In this document: positions 1 through 12,048 of the stretch, piece after piece | How positions within the stretch are numbered: position 1 is the stretch's first letter | Layout: each line of letters begins with the position of its first letter | Origin: Alentia gelatinosa | Taxonomy: Eukaryota; Annelida; Polychaeta; Phyllodocida; Polynoidae | Assembly: GCA_950022655.1 (NCBI GenBank) | Contig: OX465579.1 | Location: 77,945,193-78,009,192, forward strand | Direction: 5' to 3' | DNA: 64,000 nt | Made by a program: the position numbers and the translations under genes | Notes under the pieces: generated by a model | Told to the model about the DNA's origin: nothing | Database searches by the model: none | Seen by the model: the letters and a program-made list of their open reading frames with translations, nothing else

Positions 1-103
1 GACCTTTATTTCCCCAAATTGTATCTGTGAATTACCCGGCGGCAGGACTAAATTCGGCCTTAAGTTACCATATAAAACAATGGAGGATACAAACGAATCT
101 CAC

Positions 104-194
104 TTGTCATCGGTTGACCAAAAAACATCCACTCCCTCGACATTAAGTTCTCCTGGGTAGAGGGACCCGGTGAACATGTCTGCCGTTAGAGAGG
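104..194 (-). CDS. Gene A coding exon 10 (last visible)
   Basis: 91 nt, acceptor TTTTCAG, donor ACAA|GTGAGA, phase 1 in, phase 2 out. It encodes SLTADMFTGSLYPGEL... ending DVFWSTDDK, similar to the middle of gene B exon 9. It is too short for the ORF size cutoff and was found from splice sites and frame continuity. Confidence 0.7.
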
Positions 195-3100
195 CTGAAA
201 AGAATGATACACATTTAACGGGTGTTATTCTGGTCATGGGATCTCAGACTCTGAAGGAACTGCGGGGGTAATATAGGGTACAGAGGTATCGTTATTTCTT
301 TCATAAGCTGTTAGATGGCTCAGTCGGAATACCAGTCTCCAAGCAGATTATTTGTCCCTTTTGAAAGCTAAGTTGCACCAAGGAATTGCCAGGAGGGGGA
401 GTCTGTGTCCAGGGTCTATTGAGTTACATCGTAAACTGCACCCAACTCTGCAAACTAATACCCCGTGTAGAATAGCAGTGATATAACCAACAGGAAAAAC
501 ATTGTACTTTACTGTATTCAAAGCAATATATACATATATTACATTCTGTACATAAAATGTAATCAAGATATTGTTTCATCCATAATTCCATATGAGAGAA
601 AGGATCTACACAATGGGAGGTTCATCACTATTGATCTAGCATATCATATCAACTATTTAAAACTTTCAAAGTACCCTACCGTTTTGAAGTTGTTTTCATT
701 ATAATTATCATCTTTATTTTGAAACTTGATAATTGAGAACCAGAATAGGTCTAGTCTGTGAATGATATAGAATATAGATATATGATATAGAAAAAACTAA
801 CTAACAAATGTAGAATGTGTTTTATCTCAGAGGTTAGATTTTCATATTTTGTTTTCATGATTCACTTACTATTTGTTGCGATTCTTTCTGGCATACTTGG
901 TGAACCAGTCCAATTGGCATTTGCTATAATAGAAGAGAAAATCCTTAACATCTTCATTAGTTACAGCAGATTTTTTATTTTGATACCATTTCATGGAAAA
1001 ACTGAACCGCAATTAGCATTTATTGCATGACAATGGCGAAGTTTATCATGCAATCTTTCCTAATCAACAACTTACAGAAGCATTGTATTTGACTTTGTGC
1101 TATTGTGCCCTATTGGCAGAATGAATTAAGCTCTTTAAATAAAAAAAATGTATATTTCGCATGAATTTCCACATCCGTTTCTTTTTACTATTATTGTTGC
1201 TTCTACAAATTGCCTTTACCAGAAATGAAGTGATGTAACGAGTTAGTTGATGCCAGTGAGGCGCGACCTGTTTTCCATTTACAATGACGCTATATATTGC
1301 CACAATTCTGAGCTTATTTTGACCAGGTCAGCCAGCTGGTGGTTGAGCTTACACCCTCTCTGCCTGAGGTTGATGAATGGCTGGCAGCATGGTGGTATTG
1401 CCAGTGTCAATACCACTGAAATTATTATCAAAAACAACCTACATATTTCCTGATTGTCTTTGAGCGATTTAGGTTTGTTGAGTGGCTGGTAGTATCACTT
1501 TTATTGAATGGTGGTATTGCCACGTCAAATTCCATTGAAATTGATATTGAAAAAAAAAGACAACTCACATATTTCCTGATTGCCCTTCAGTGTGAGCATT
1601 CTGGTGGCGTAGTTATTCAGCAGGATGGTCTCGGTGATGGGGTCTGTGGGCGGTTCACTCACGTAGAGGTGGAGGTATTGCTCCGCGTTCACACTGGGGA
1701 GGTCAGAGCCGTTGATCCACATCTGCACGTTCTCCAGGTGCACGTCCTCGCCCTGTGCACGTGCGGCGGTCACACGCAGACGGCTAGAGGCGGGGTACTC
1801 TGTGCCCGACCACACCAGCTTCTTGTTCACGTTCGGCGCCGAGTAAATAGGCACTAGGGTGTAGACATACACAATATATAGTATTATCTTAGTAGTTTAA
1901 ATTCAAGCGGCCGTAATCTCGGAGGAATAGACGCCTATTAATATCCGACCGAATGCGAGCGAAGGTAGATTCTAGTCCGTGGAGATTATGATCGTTTTTA
2001 TGAATATGGAACAAGTTAATGTTATATTTATTATTCAGCACTGAAATCTAAGTTGTCACAGATAAGGAAAAATGACCGGGGAACATATAATTCTGCGATA
2101 ATTCCCGATAAATTACGATGGAAAGAAAAGCATTATTGCCCTGCATGCCGATGAGACTACCATATGATATTATCATGCCGGGTAAGGCTTCTAAAAATGA
2201 ATGACTGTTGTATATCAACAGTAACTTATCCCAGTCCAGAACTCCTTGAGAACCAGAGAGGGTTTAGTTTTCTCAGCGATTCCTTTCTTTATGTCAATCA
2301 CAACCCTGTACTCCTCTGAATTTAAAAAAGGAGAGAAAAACCGGAAAACAAACTTGAAGATCCAGTACAAGGTATCCCCTTACTTCCATCGCCATCCAGG
2401 CTCCCGGTGACGAGGGTCGGTGAGGTGAGCAAGTAAAGGTTAAGGTTGAACTGAGCCACTCCTACAGAGGTTGTGTGTCGCTGAGCTCTCAAGGTCGTCA
2501 CGGTGGCGTTGACCCAGATGGGCACGTTGGCGCCGTTCAGCGCGATCTGCAGGTAGGACAGGGTGAACTGGAAGTCTCGCAGCTGAAGGGTGTCTGTCAA
2601 AACAGAGAATGATGATGTAGCTTAGCCTGGGTTCGTTTAATATCTGGAAGGATTCTTCTGACATATGATAGTCCTAGGACTGTCATATGGCAAAAGCACG
2701 TATTGCCCTGTTAAAGGACAGGGAGAAGGATGAAGACTTGGAATGATCTTCCAGGCTGTTTGATAAATGTGTCATTGTCCTCGACCCAGAAAACTTTTCT
2801 ATTGGAAGGAAATCTCAACTCTCTTTTTTTTTTTATGCTGGTAGCCTGATTAAGCATTATATAATATATGCACTTGCTTGAATAATGTTCTTCAGAGTTT
2901 CAAACAATCATATGTAAATTATACATTTATTTGCCATCAAATAATAAGAATCTAAAAGATTTGAATAGAACCCCCCCCCCCAGAACCTTATCATTACCAG
3001 TGATTCTAATGCGCCATCCCCACCAGCACCCGGGACAGACAGATCGAAGAACCTATCATAGGATGGCTTGCACCATGTCCTGTCCTTCCAAAGGATTGAG

Positions 3101-6100
3101 GTCAGGAGAAGGGCAATACAATATTGATCAGATTTATTCGACGTGATGGTTCCCATCCTTGTCAAGGTCCTCCCACAAACTCTCCTATCATTGTCCTCAT
3201 CGTTCTCACTGTCCCATAATATCAAACGGCCCCCTGGTATGAACATTCATCGGATCGACGTTAGGAATTCGTACCCAACAGGCCTGTAAGTAAGGTGACT
3301 CATACTCAATGTGCGATAAAAAAATTCCAGGTTATGATGAAACTTATTCCTGTTTGGAAAGTGTCCGCCATCCTATTTGGTGCGCTTCGGAATATTCACT
3401 AGATCTATTGATAATTTATTTTACTCGGCAGTAATTGCCATCAGTCTCTTTGCTGCTACACTCTGATAATAAACCGGACAGAAATCGTAGCTTTAATCAC
3501 GGCCCAATGGTAAGATTGTAGATAATAGCAGACTCCCTAGGTGACAGTGTTGATGCTAGCTTATAACACTGGACTTGATATATGAGGATATCAATATCGC
3601 ATAAGGCATTATCTTGAACTGTCGACGACATGTACACAATGCCTTTCTCACCATAGAGGGTATTGTAAGGGCATAGATCATTTGAGAGTTAGCTATTGTT
3701 ATACCTAGATTATTCTAAAAAAAGTGGAAATACTATAAAAGCTAGTATATTAGCTTGCCAGATAATGGAAGCTAGAAAAGCAATCATTTACATGTTTTCT
3801 TGGACATTGTATTGTTAGTTGTCAAGTAAACAGTGGGACAATACTACAACAACCACTACGTATGAGCCTTCTAGGAAGTGCAGTCTCGACCAATACATGA
3901 TTTATACTCAGAGGTATTGATTAACATGTTTGGTACGCCTAGATCAGAAAAAGAGACAGATTATTGTATGCATGAGGTTTACTGGTGCATCAACAGCATC
4001 AAGTGCTGTGTGAAGAGCCACTAATGTGGAAATAATGTTGAGAGCAATTAGACAGGGAAATGTAACGAGGAACGGTTCTCGTTGTTATCATTTTGGAAGG
4101 TGTAAACAAAATTTTAAGACATTAGAGGATTGACCTATACTTGATTGTCGTTATCATGATATAAAAAATCCACATACATGTGTATTCAACTTTTGACCCT
4201 ACCGCTCTGTTACCTTTTTTTCGTTTATGTTTTGCTTTGTTTGAGCAAATGAATTTTCCGTTCGTCATTATTATCTCCATAGGTGGTCAACAACCTTAAC
4301 AAAGGCATCGCAGCTCTCAGGATTAGATTGTCGAGGAGGAAAGTTTTGAACCAGATTTTCATTTATTCCAGCATATAATATGCTTCAATAATTGCCTAAC
4401 TTGATAGATGGCAGCTTTAATGAGTGACTCTGAGACATGTCCGGGTAGCTTCATCGAGAGAAATACATCATTGTGTAAATATTCATTAAACATTTCAAAA
4501 TATCCCGAGGAGGTTATTCATACTGGGTACTTGACGGCCTCTAATGCTTTCTAAAAGAAACATTAGTCCAAGTTTGAATACTCCTGACGCTACCAAGTTG
4601 CCTTCTTGTATTACCGTTTTTTAGAACTTCCTTGTACTTAGTCCATATTTATAAGGTTCATGCAGTCACAGGAAGTAAATGATAGAGGGAGCAAATGTAA
4701 CTGACCACAAATTAAAACAACACGAAAACCTGTGTAAACATTCAATATTTTGTAAGCATTGAATTCTTGTTAGGAAAAACTCTGAAAATCTATTGCTGAT
4801 TCCTAACATCAACTGCTGTTAAGAATCAGTCAGTGGATATCATATAGAGGTATTCCTCACGGTTTTTAGACTAATACATAGCATGATGTCTTGTAGAGAA
4901 GACTTGTACCTACCTCCAGGACAGATAATGACTATCGGATAGGACATGAAGTTGTTCCACTCGTCCGGCTCTATCACATCTCCCCGATCTGCAGGCAATG
5001 GACAAGGAATTACAACTCATAGTAGGACTGGCATGTGGGAACCTATAAGGCAGATAGCTAACGTTCCTTGGGGTGCGCCATCCTTTATCAAGTACATGCT
5101 TTTTACTGGAGGTGAGAATGTAGTTGTTCTTCACTACCGGAGATGGCAAAGTAGGTTAGTAATGATAAACTTTCTCACATATGTATATACATTTTTATAT
5201 GAGAACAATCATTTATCTCACCCCTGGAATAAAAATCCATAGGCTTTACATTGGGAGCCCGTTCACCATGGTCGTACAAGTATTCCAGTCCGTTATCCAT
5301 GGTTTATATCCTGTGTGCTGTCCATTTTTTGTGTGTACAGGGGTGAGATAAATACAGAAAGCAACTCGTTTTGATCAAAGAAGTCATTCTCCAAATCAAT
5401 TTAGAATGCTATGTGATATTCACTCGGCTGTTGCCTCGTTCATATCCCTCCGCATCATACTCGTGGAGAACAACGACTTTGACCAAAACTTGTTAGTTTT
5501 CTCCTCAGTCCTGGGTTTCATCTTAAACTGTGATTGGTGTAAAGAGAAAATGAAGGCATTATAAAACTTTGAAAGTCAGTTGAATTTCGTAAGAACAAAG
5601 AGTCACATGTGTACAGCAGAGGAACTGCCCATCGAATGGTGGTCTCTGCTTCATGAACTAACAATTGCTCTGTACCTTATACTAGAGACATAGATGATGT
5701 CAGTCTATTTTGTTGCCGCATTCTGCTTATAGCGAAATTGGTATACATGTACCACGTTTGTGCCAGGCCGCCGGTGCACCCCTCTCATAAGACCTCACAC
5801 TCTCTAAGTCGTAATCTGTACAAGGTGCTCACTGCGCTCTATGGGAAAAGAGGTCTAGGCTTAGAGCCTTGAGATTATAAGAATCTATATTTCTTATCCA
5901 TAGAGCGTAGTGAAAGTACAGAATACCACTTAGAGAGTGTAAGATCTTATGAGAGGGGTGCCCTCATTGCTGCTCTCCCACCTGACGAGCCATCTATCTA
6001 CTAAACTCTACACCACTTTCAAATCCTATCTCAGTATTTAGTAATGATATGAAAGTTCGCTATACAGTTCCCTTATGATTTCTGTCTAAAATATGGCCAG

Positions 6101-9100
6101 TTCCGTGTAGTGAAAATCAGCCATTTGTACTGTATTAGTGCAGAATAAATTGATTCACAGCTTCAGACAACCAAATCTGTTGAGTGATGGTTTGGAGGGC
6201 ATAGCAGTATTAAAAGCAATTAGTATGTTACTAATGAGCGTTAAATTCCAAGTAAACAGTTTGGGTGTTTTCCAGTCAGTGGGTATTTTCTGTAAACCAC
6301 TTGGCAACAAGCCAACCAGTCAGTTCTATATCAGCCTTTGTAGGTTCTCAATATATCAAGCAACATTTGGGCTATGATGCACTAAATGTTTTTAGTGATT
6401 ATTCATGACCAGCTAGATGATGTGCATCTTACCATTTTACCAAGGCTACCCCACATATAGTAGAAGGTATACACAGATCTGTTGTATAGACAATGATCGA
6501 TGATGCCGTAAACCACGAGAGCTTGACGTAATGCAGAAGTGACAGCGAGTATATTCCGTCGTCAACCTCGATTTCAAGAAAGAACACTGGACATCAACAT
6601 TTCTGATATCTGATATCTGGCATTCTTATCGGAAACTTTCGTAATATACTAAAATATATGTAAAGCCTTTAAAACATCAACATTTGATACCGATTTATCC
6701 AGACCATCGGCTCAGTGAGAATCGGAAATAGAATGTCGATTTCTTATACCTATATTACATCGGCAGGTAGACTCTTCCTGATCACACCTCGTCCTTCCAG
6801 AACCTTGTAAATTGACCCCGGTTGAGATCAAAGAGAGTGAGTGGGGGTCGGGCGCGGTCGGACCCCGGGCTGGTTAATAGGTTTATATAGCAATAATGCA
6901 CAGTTTAATATGCTCTATCTAAAATATCAGAAAATTACTTTCAAATCTATAATCGCCTCTATCTCGCCTACAAATCGATATAAAGCATATTCATTGGACA
7001 TGGGGATATGTACCATCGCTATTTAAACGGCCTGCTCAGAATCGGGAACAGTCGGTGAAGGTGCGTACATCGACAGTCGACAGGTCAGGGACGGCCGGCC
7101 AGTACCCCCACAAAGGTCAAGCAAAGGTGGATTCCGGCAGAGTGGCCGTTTCTATGTCTTATAGGCTAAGATATTCTCCCAAAAAGCAGGACTGACCGCG
7201 GCTGGGGGCGGAGGAGGAGACCCCGTCGACCATGACGCCGATGTAGACGTGTCCGCAGTAGACGTTGTCCTCCAGGGTGGCGGAGACGTTGGGGATCCAC
7301 AGTCCGGGCCCGCTCAAGTCAAGGAATCCGGACTCAGTCTGCGGCGGGGACACCCGCAGAAAGTGCGTCGGCAACGTCAGCAGCTGTACACAAAGAGATG
7401 GGGAGTTTATGTATAGACGATAATCGCTGTATTTTTTCAACAGCCTGCCGTAAGCCACGTGAGGTGACGCGTAGTATTGTATTCATCATGCATTTTCTCA
7501 GGTAAATTAAACCCAGGAATCACCATATTAAATGGGATATTGATAGGGACCTTCTTCGTTCTACAATACAAAATGATTAGTTTTCCATAATCAAGGGTTT
7601 GAGGCTTTGGTAGTGGTTTACCAAGTCCTCATATACCTTCAATGGGGACTTTGTATACTTGTATATTTTCTCAAGTATATTCGTACTCTTTCTCTTCATG
7701 TATATATCATAGCCAGTTTAAGGGATGGAGATGTATAGTAATGAGGAATGAAATAACGGTGCTACCTGCTTGTCGTCTACGGGATTGATGACTCTGTCCT
7801 CAGACAGGAACATGGTGATGTTGTAACTGGGGATCACTCCCTCGGCGTTAATCCAGGCATACGTCCTGAGCTGTACGGAGACGTAGCTCCCCGCCTCCAC
7901 CACCTCCTCATTCAGGTAGAAGTCAGCCACGCGTAAATCCGCCCAGTCTGTAAGACGAGGGGGAATAATATTAGTTCCAACATATATAGAAATACACAAT
8001 TTCGACAGAATCTGCTTGGAGTTTCTCCCCTACATAGAGACAAACTTAAGTATGATAATCGTTTCCTGATTTCTTTGTTCATGCTTGTATATCGTTACCA
8101 TATGATCGGGCAATGGAAAAAAAGCTGTAAAGCGTGCACGACGGAGGGGGAGATCATGGATCGGGTCAAATCTTTCCGAAATTTAGATGGAGCACATACT
8201 TTATGAATACTTTATTGTGTAAATATCTAGCTTGATATGTTCATAGTCCAATTCCTCGTGTTATTTGGTGGTTTTTTTCTTGTCTGACTTGGATATCAAG
8301 TTTTTTTTATAATCCATCGTATACAAAGTTCCCATTGATAACGTATGAGGACTCAGTAAACCACTACCCATTAAATAAAATCTGTCATATACCATAACTT
8401 TTGTATACGGATTCAAATCTGTGGTTTACGGCCTCAAAGCCATGGTATAAGGGAAAATAGTCACTTTGTACTATAGAGCAAAGATATAGTCCCTACTGTT
8501 ATACCCTTTAAAATAGCAATTAATGGGCTTAGTTTATTCGAAAAGATGGATAATAGATATAAAAAATCAATGGGTTTATAGATAGGCGGCTCTGTAAACC
8601 ATTCGAGGTTGACGTCGCAATGCACTCGCTAGCGCTCGTGTATTACTATGTATAGAATTGTATAAAGTCCGAGGTGTTGAACGTTTAGAATAAGGGAACA
8701 AATAGACAATAATTGATCGTTTTGTAGACAGGCGACCGTACATTACGAGTGGATTGACGGTAATGCCGGGGACCCACCAAGCCAGTAACAGCAGTGATCT
8801 CCAGAATCGCCAACAGAAATTTGCATATATGTGCGATTTTATTTCATAGTAATATCTCCCACCAATAATCTAGCACTCTGTAGTAATAATCAGGTGAAAT
8901 ATGAAATGATAGCACACATATACATCATTTTGTGTTGGCGATTCCGGAAATCGCTACGTTTCTCGCTTGGTGTGTCTCGTCTGGCGGAACCCTTGGCGAT
9001 TATAAACCAGCAAGTAATGGAATCGCTCATCCTTTCTCGCCTACAAGGTGGGAGGGAGTTTTGCCAACTTGCTGACGATTTTGGGACACACAGAGCGAGC

Positions 9101-12048
9101 TGAGGCGGCAAGAAGACACCAGCGATAAACTGCACCGTGCGATTAAAACATAACTTGCCAAGTATGGGCGATGTTTGATATTTGGCGATCTCTAAATCGG
9201 CGAGTAAGTGTGGGTTTTTTACGAACAAATGGTGATCATGTGACTACAAAACTCAATCTGATTGGTTGACTTAATGGCAATAGTAGGACTCGCTCACATA
9301 TCGCTGACAATGGACTGAAAACTTGGTGTGTTCCGTTTTCGGCAGTACTATAGCAATTTTATGTTGGCGATTATGTGGGCGAATTTGGTGTCCTCTTGGC
9401 GAGAATATCAAAACCATCGTTTGTTGCATGGATTATCCATCTTTTCTGATAGATTAAACCCAAGAATTGCCATGTTAAAGGTTCTATCAAAATGCACAAT
9501 CCTCTTGGCTCTAAAGACAAAGAAACTATTTTTCCGTATACGATGGCTTTGAGGTTATATACCACGAATACATCTTACCGCTGCTGCAGACCGGACTGGT
9601 GATCGTCTGAATACATTCCGTGTTATCGGCTTTAACCTCGTCAGTTAGTGTAGTTGATACGTAATCAACAGTCACGCAAACAAAGCTGAAAAAAGAAGGT
9701 TAAAATGTAGTGTTTGTGAAATATCTTGAAAGAATATCTCCGCCCCCAATCATAGTAGGCTATTCTAGTCTCTCTGGGGATTCTGTATATGTAAACATAC
9801 ATATATTCCTAGGTATTAAAGCATAGAGTAAACCTGAGTATAACTCTGTCAATTCTTTGAAACCGGAATATAGAACGACATGGTTAGTGTGACTGAATGG
9901 AATCTGTTCAGAGATATTTTGATCAAAAATACTCACCTCATTCTTCGAATTCGGTGAGTATTTTTGATCAAAATATCGAGGAACAGATGGAATTCAGACA
10001 CACTCACTATGTCTTTTTATTACTATATGCCGAAATTCGATTAAAATGCCATTTTTGTACTTATGTTATCAACATACTTCAACCTCCGAAATAAGTAAGG
10101 CATGTATGAACCCCCGAACATTCACCTTGATGGATAGTTCACGGGTGATCCACTTAATGGCGCCTCCGCGATGACGTCAGAATGTCGTTATGGAGAGTGA
10201 TAGCGGGGGGTTGTAGCAGAGATTAAAGTAAGCATGAGCACCACAGAAGATCTGCTGGGAGAGTGAGCGGTAGTAATGACGTCACACAGTAACTTTTGCT
10301 CCGAATTCAAGTGTACGGGCAGGGCGTTTTTTCATATGTTCTCAGGTGATAATGTCCGTATTGGGTATGTACTTACGATGCTTACTATTTGTTTGTTTAT
10401 TTTACATTGATTTCATATTCAATATGATCATTATCGACACCGTACGAATCGAGGGAATGGGCCGCAATTTTTTTTGTTTATTTTTTGTTCCGATAATGTC
10501 AACAGATCACGTGGTACGGTGGGTAGTATTGATATTTTACGCCACGGTGCGGCCGAACGGAATCTTTTCTACTATCGCGTAAAAGTGAGACATTAGTGCA
10601 CTGGTATATAGTAATAAGTAAAAGATAAATTTTTATACATCATTTAGATTTCAATAAATGGGAAAATACATCGAAACCGATTTCCTACATTGATCCCAGT
10701 GTCAACAGGCATTAATGCTATGGCGCTCAGCATAGGGGTATAGTAATATTATTTAACAGGCAAAGCACTCTAATTTGGTTGAGAGGTCGAAGGACTTGTT
10801 AAGGCGAAAGATTCTATAGATGGCGGTCGCCACGGCATCGTGAGGTCTGATACGTTTTATTACTCCTAGCATTCCTAGTGACGTCTATTCATAGAGTGCG
10901 CAATGACTGAATATCAAGGTACGTGAGGTATTAATGAGATACAATTCAAATAGCTGAAATGAAAAGATAATAACAAGATAACCCGCCGCCGATACACATG
11001 TACATGATGTAAAATAAGGGACAGCAGTTACCTTATACTGGTGCAATGGTCCACATTGTCTTCTAGTAGTTGGGCACTGCCTTTTACTTGGAATATGGTG
11101 CCCGCAGCCTGAGCCTTGGTAAGTTCATCCTCGTATCCCGGGTTAACCACAGACTCGGCGAACTGCTTCTGTACCGTCGTCTCCGCTGTTTCTCGATAGG
11201 AGACTCTGATGTAGAAGTCGTCTAGTTGGGAATCCACTAAGGGGCCTTTGGGAATAAGATATATTGCGGAATTTAGCGCATTGAATACGTAGGTCAAGAT
11301 TAAGAAAGGCATTACCCTCATTACTCTTGCCCATAGAAAGGACAGTGCAACGGGAACAACATTAAGGGTCTCCCAAAAGCATGCAAGAACAGCCTGGGGC
11401 GTGCTGAATAATGTAGAGTCGTAAGGATGACCCTTTTCTGAACGCCAACGTTAGAAAATCGAAACTATTTACCTGATTTTACTAGTATGTCGATAGTATA
11501 GTTGACGGTCTGTAGATACCCATAGAACACTGTAGCACCAGAGAGCTCAATATCGTAGCTATTAATTGTCAAATCTGAAATATAAGACAAACTATATCAC
11601 AGTATAAAGTATAGCTTTGTACAATTGCGTAGAGGTCTGCTGAAATCTAAATCAAACGTGCAGAGCATTGCCTGACAGTATTTTTCAGATGAACTATTTT
11701 TAAGAGAATGGCTTTACATTTTACTCATTGACTCAGGTATTTTGAATTATAGAAGTTTAGTACTTTGAGCTGGATAAACGAGAATTCTTCCAGGCGAGGT
11801 CGGGCGTCAGTTAATGATTGACTGCTGTAATTAACAATAGGACTTATTCTTTGATATGTATAACTAGATGCTGTAACTTTCTACTCAATACAGGCGTTAA
11901 TTTGAACAAATCTTTCAGTCATTCTCCCTAAGGGTTGGTATTGGGATTATCATGATAAAAAAGTATCTTACCTATTGCTGTTACAGGCGCGTACACCGAT
12001 ATTAGGAAACCAATGATAATCGTAAAATGTCTCATGTTGGTATGAGTC
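104..12048 (-). CDS. Gene A: secreted modular beta-domain protein, 3' end outside window
   Basis: Ten coding exons on the minus strand join in frame: 12035-11972, 11574-11473, 11245-11032, 9685-9579, 7947-7766, 7383-7197, 4988-4914, 2593-2384, 1853-1569, 194-104. Together they give about 505 codons. All introns are GT..AG and each exon's end phase fits the next exon's start (1,1,2,1,0,1,1,1,1,2). The product starts with a signal peptide (MRHFTIIIGFLISV...), so it should be secreted. It continues as beta-strand-rich modules with paired Cys residues (FVCV, SPVC, YCGH, IICPG). No transmembrane segment is seen in the visible part. Exon order, several exon lengths (64, 75, about 210, about 280 nt) and residues match the divergent gene B, so the two are paralogues. 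The last visible exon ends in phase 2 with no stop codon, so the gene continues past the left edge. Exact function is unknown; the fold guess (CARDB/Ig-like) is inference. Confidence 0.85.
195..1568. other. Gene A intron 9, AT-rich
   Basis: 1.37 kb between exons 9 and 10. Apart from the donor-side duplication near 1375-1470, only AT-rich non-coding sequence is seen. Short ORFs here lack homology-like pattern or splice support. Confidence 0.6.
1375..1570. repeat. Partial tandem duplication of gene A exon 9 donor
   Basis: The segment at about 1375-1470 (GAATGG...GGTGGTATTGCCA...ACATATTTCCTGATTG) is repeated at about 1505-1585, where it spans the real exon 9 end. Read on the minus strand, both copies carry ATCAGGAAATAT followed by a donor (GTAGGT in the outer copy, GTGAGT in the used one). 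Confidence 0.6.
1569..1853 (-). CDS. Gene A coding exon 9
   Basis: 285 nt, acceptor ACCCTAG, donor ATAT|GTGAGT, phase 1 in and out. It encodes PIYSAPNVNKKLVWSGTEYP... to LTLKGNQEIS. It matches gene B exon 8 (276 nt; K-S-P-L-A-F-I-P-S-G...). The donor region is duplicated further downstream in the intron (about 1375-1470). Confidence 0.85.
2384..2593 (-). CDS. Gene A coding exon 8
   Basis: 210 nt, acceptor TTGACAG, donor GGAA|GTAAGG, phase 1 in and out. It encodes DTLQLRDFQFTLSYLQIALNG... to LVTGSLDGDG(S/M). Gene B exon 7 (213 nt) is its counterpart. GC content is much higher than in the flanking introns. Confidence 0.85.
2594..4913. other. Gene A intron 7, no gene seen
   Basis: 2.3 kb between exons 7 and 8. 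It contains a C12 run near 2971-2982 and otherwise unremarkable AT-rich sequence. Open frames here (for example around 2908-3246) lack flanking splice sites of the right phase. Confidence 0.5.
4914..4988 (-). CDS. Gene A coding exon 7 (75 nt)
   Basis: A 75-nt exon between CCTGCAG and GGAG|GTAGGT, phase 1 in and out. It encodes RGDVIEPDEWNNFMSYPIVIICPG. Gene B exon 6 is also exactly 75 nt with E-W-N-N and V-T-V-I-C at the same places. It contains an RGD tripeptide, which may be coincidental. Confidence 0.85.
5211..5353. mobile_element. MITE-like element, 'GGGGTGAGATAAA' family
   Basis: It begins ATTTATCTCACCCC and ends GGGGTGAGATAAAT, so the termini are inverted copies about 140 bp apart. The same terminal word ends copies at about 15375, 20128, 31095 and 39950. 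Confidence 0.6.
5776..5962. mobile_element. MITE with about 65-bp inverted arms
   Basis: The left arm begins GCACCCCTCTCATAAGA and continues ...CACTCTCTAAGT...GCTCTATGG. The right arm is its near-perfect reverse complement ending TCTTATGAGAGGGGTGC. Almost the whole 187 bp folds into one hairpin. Confidence 0.75.
7197..7383 (-). CDS. Gene A coding exon 6
   Basis: 187 nt, acceptor TGTACAG, donor CGCG|GTCAGT, phase 0 in, phase 1 out. It encodes LLTLPTHFLRVSPP..., including L-S-G-P-G-L-W-I-P and D-N-V-Y-C-G-H. Gene B exon 5 carries the matching L-S-G-P-D-M-F-L-P and Q-R-Y-C-G-R with identical phases. Confidence 0.88.
7766..7947 (-). CDS. Gene A coding exon 5
   Basis: 182 nt, acceptor CTTACAG, donor CAG|GTAGCA, phase 1 in, phase 0 out. 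It encodes DWADLRVADFYLNEEV... to INPVDDKQ. It is the equivalent of gene B exon 4, with the same phases and the shared pattern V-x-L-R then S-Y-x-I-x-x-x-L-S. Confidence 0.85.
7948..9578. other. Gene A intron 4, repeat-rich
   Basis: 1.63 kb between exons 4 and 5. It includes diverged copies of a dispersed repeat (about 8335-8470 and 9440-9570, also 7500-7640 in intron 5 and about 49360-49510 in gene B) and an inverted repeat with arms near 8800-8835 and 8915-8952. No coding exon is supported. Confidence 0.5.
8800..8952. repeat. Inverted repeat, possible MITE
   Basis: AGAATCGCCAACA...TGCATATATGTG near the left end is mirrored by CACACATATACAT...TGTTGGCGATTCC near the right end. Confidence 0.45.
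9579..9685 (-). CDS. Gene A coding exon 4
   Basis: 107 nt, acceptor TTTTTTCAG, donor GCG|GTAAGA, phase 2 in, phase 1 out. It encodes SFVCVTVDYVSTTLT... ending ECIQTITSPVCSSG. It closes the first Cys-terminated module, as gene B exon 3 does (ends RDCSGG). Confidence 0.85.
9686..11031. other. Gene A intron 3
   Basis: 1.35 kb with the hairpin MITE at 9880-10011 and otherwise no coding sequence supported by splice sites and frame. Confidence 0.5.
9880..10011. mobile_element. Hairpin MITE
   Basis: Arms of about 55 nt containing GATATTTTGATCAAAAATAC face each other around a short AT spacer; outer ends are CATGGTTAGTG and CACTCACTATG. A diverged relative lies at about 30570-30660. Confidence 0.7.
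11032..11245 (-). CDS. Gene A coding exon 3
   Basis: 214 nt, acceptor CCCAAAG, donor AAG|GTAACT, phase 1 in, phase 2 out. It encodes GPLVDSQLDDFYIRVSYRET... to NVDHCTSIS. The C-T-S-I-S-F-V-C-V stretch formed with exon 4 aligns with C-N-D-V-T-F-L-C-V inside gene B exon 3. Confidence 0.85.
11473..11574 (-). CDS. Gene A coding exon 2
   Basis: 102 nt, starting after TTTCAG and ending in TCAG|GTAAAT; phase 1 in, phase 1 out. It encodes DLTINSYDIELSG... ending VNYTIDILVKSG, an alternating hydrophobic beta-strand pattern. It corresponds to the first half of gene B exon 2, which lacks this downstream intron. Confidence 0.8.
11972..12048 (-). CDS. Gene A coding exon 1: signal peptide
   Basis: An acceptor (CTTGCAG) precedes 12048, leaving 13 nt of 5'UTR before the ATG at 12035-12033, so an upstream untranslated exon is expected. 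The coding part is exactly 64 nt: 21 codons plus one base, with a hydrophobic core (IIIGFLISV) and A-x-A-like end. The donor is GTAAGA. Gene B exon 1 has the same length and phase. Confidence 0.85.

Larger units (their letters stand above)
4989..7196. other. Gene A intron 6, MITE-bearing
   Basis: 2.2 kb intron holding the inverted repeats at 5211-5353 and 5776-5962. The GC-rich patch at about 6780-7140 looks repeat-like rather than exonic. No exon with the required phase-1/phase-1 frame was found. Confidence 0.5.

Noticed and set aside
1..103. A further gene A exon beginning after TTCACAG near position 28
   Set aside because: The intron would be only about 75 nt and the frame hits TAA after six codons; the next exon is more likely outside the window.
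2908..3246. 112-codon minus-strand ORF as gene A exon
   Set aside because: No acceptor/donor pair with the required phase-1/phase-1 frame, and a homopolymer C run lies inside.
4914..4988. RGD in exon 7 of gene A as an integrin-binding site
   Set aside because: The tripeptide is not present in the gene B counterpart and could arise by chance; noted but not claimed.
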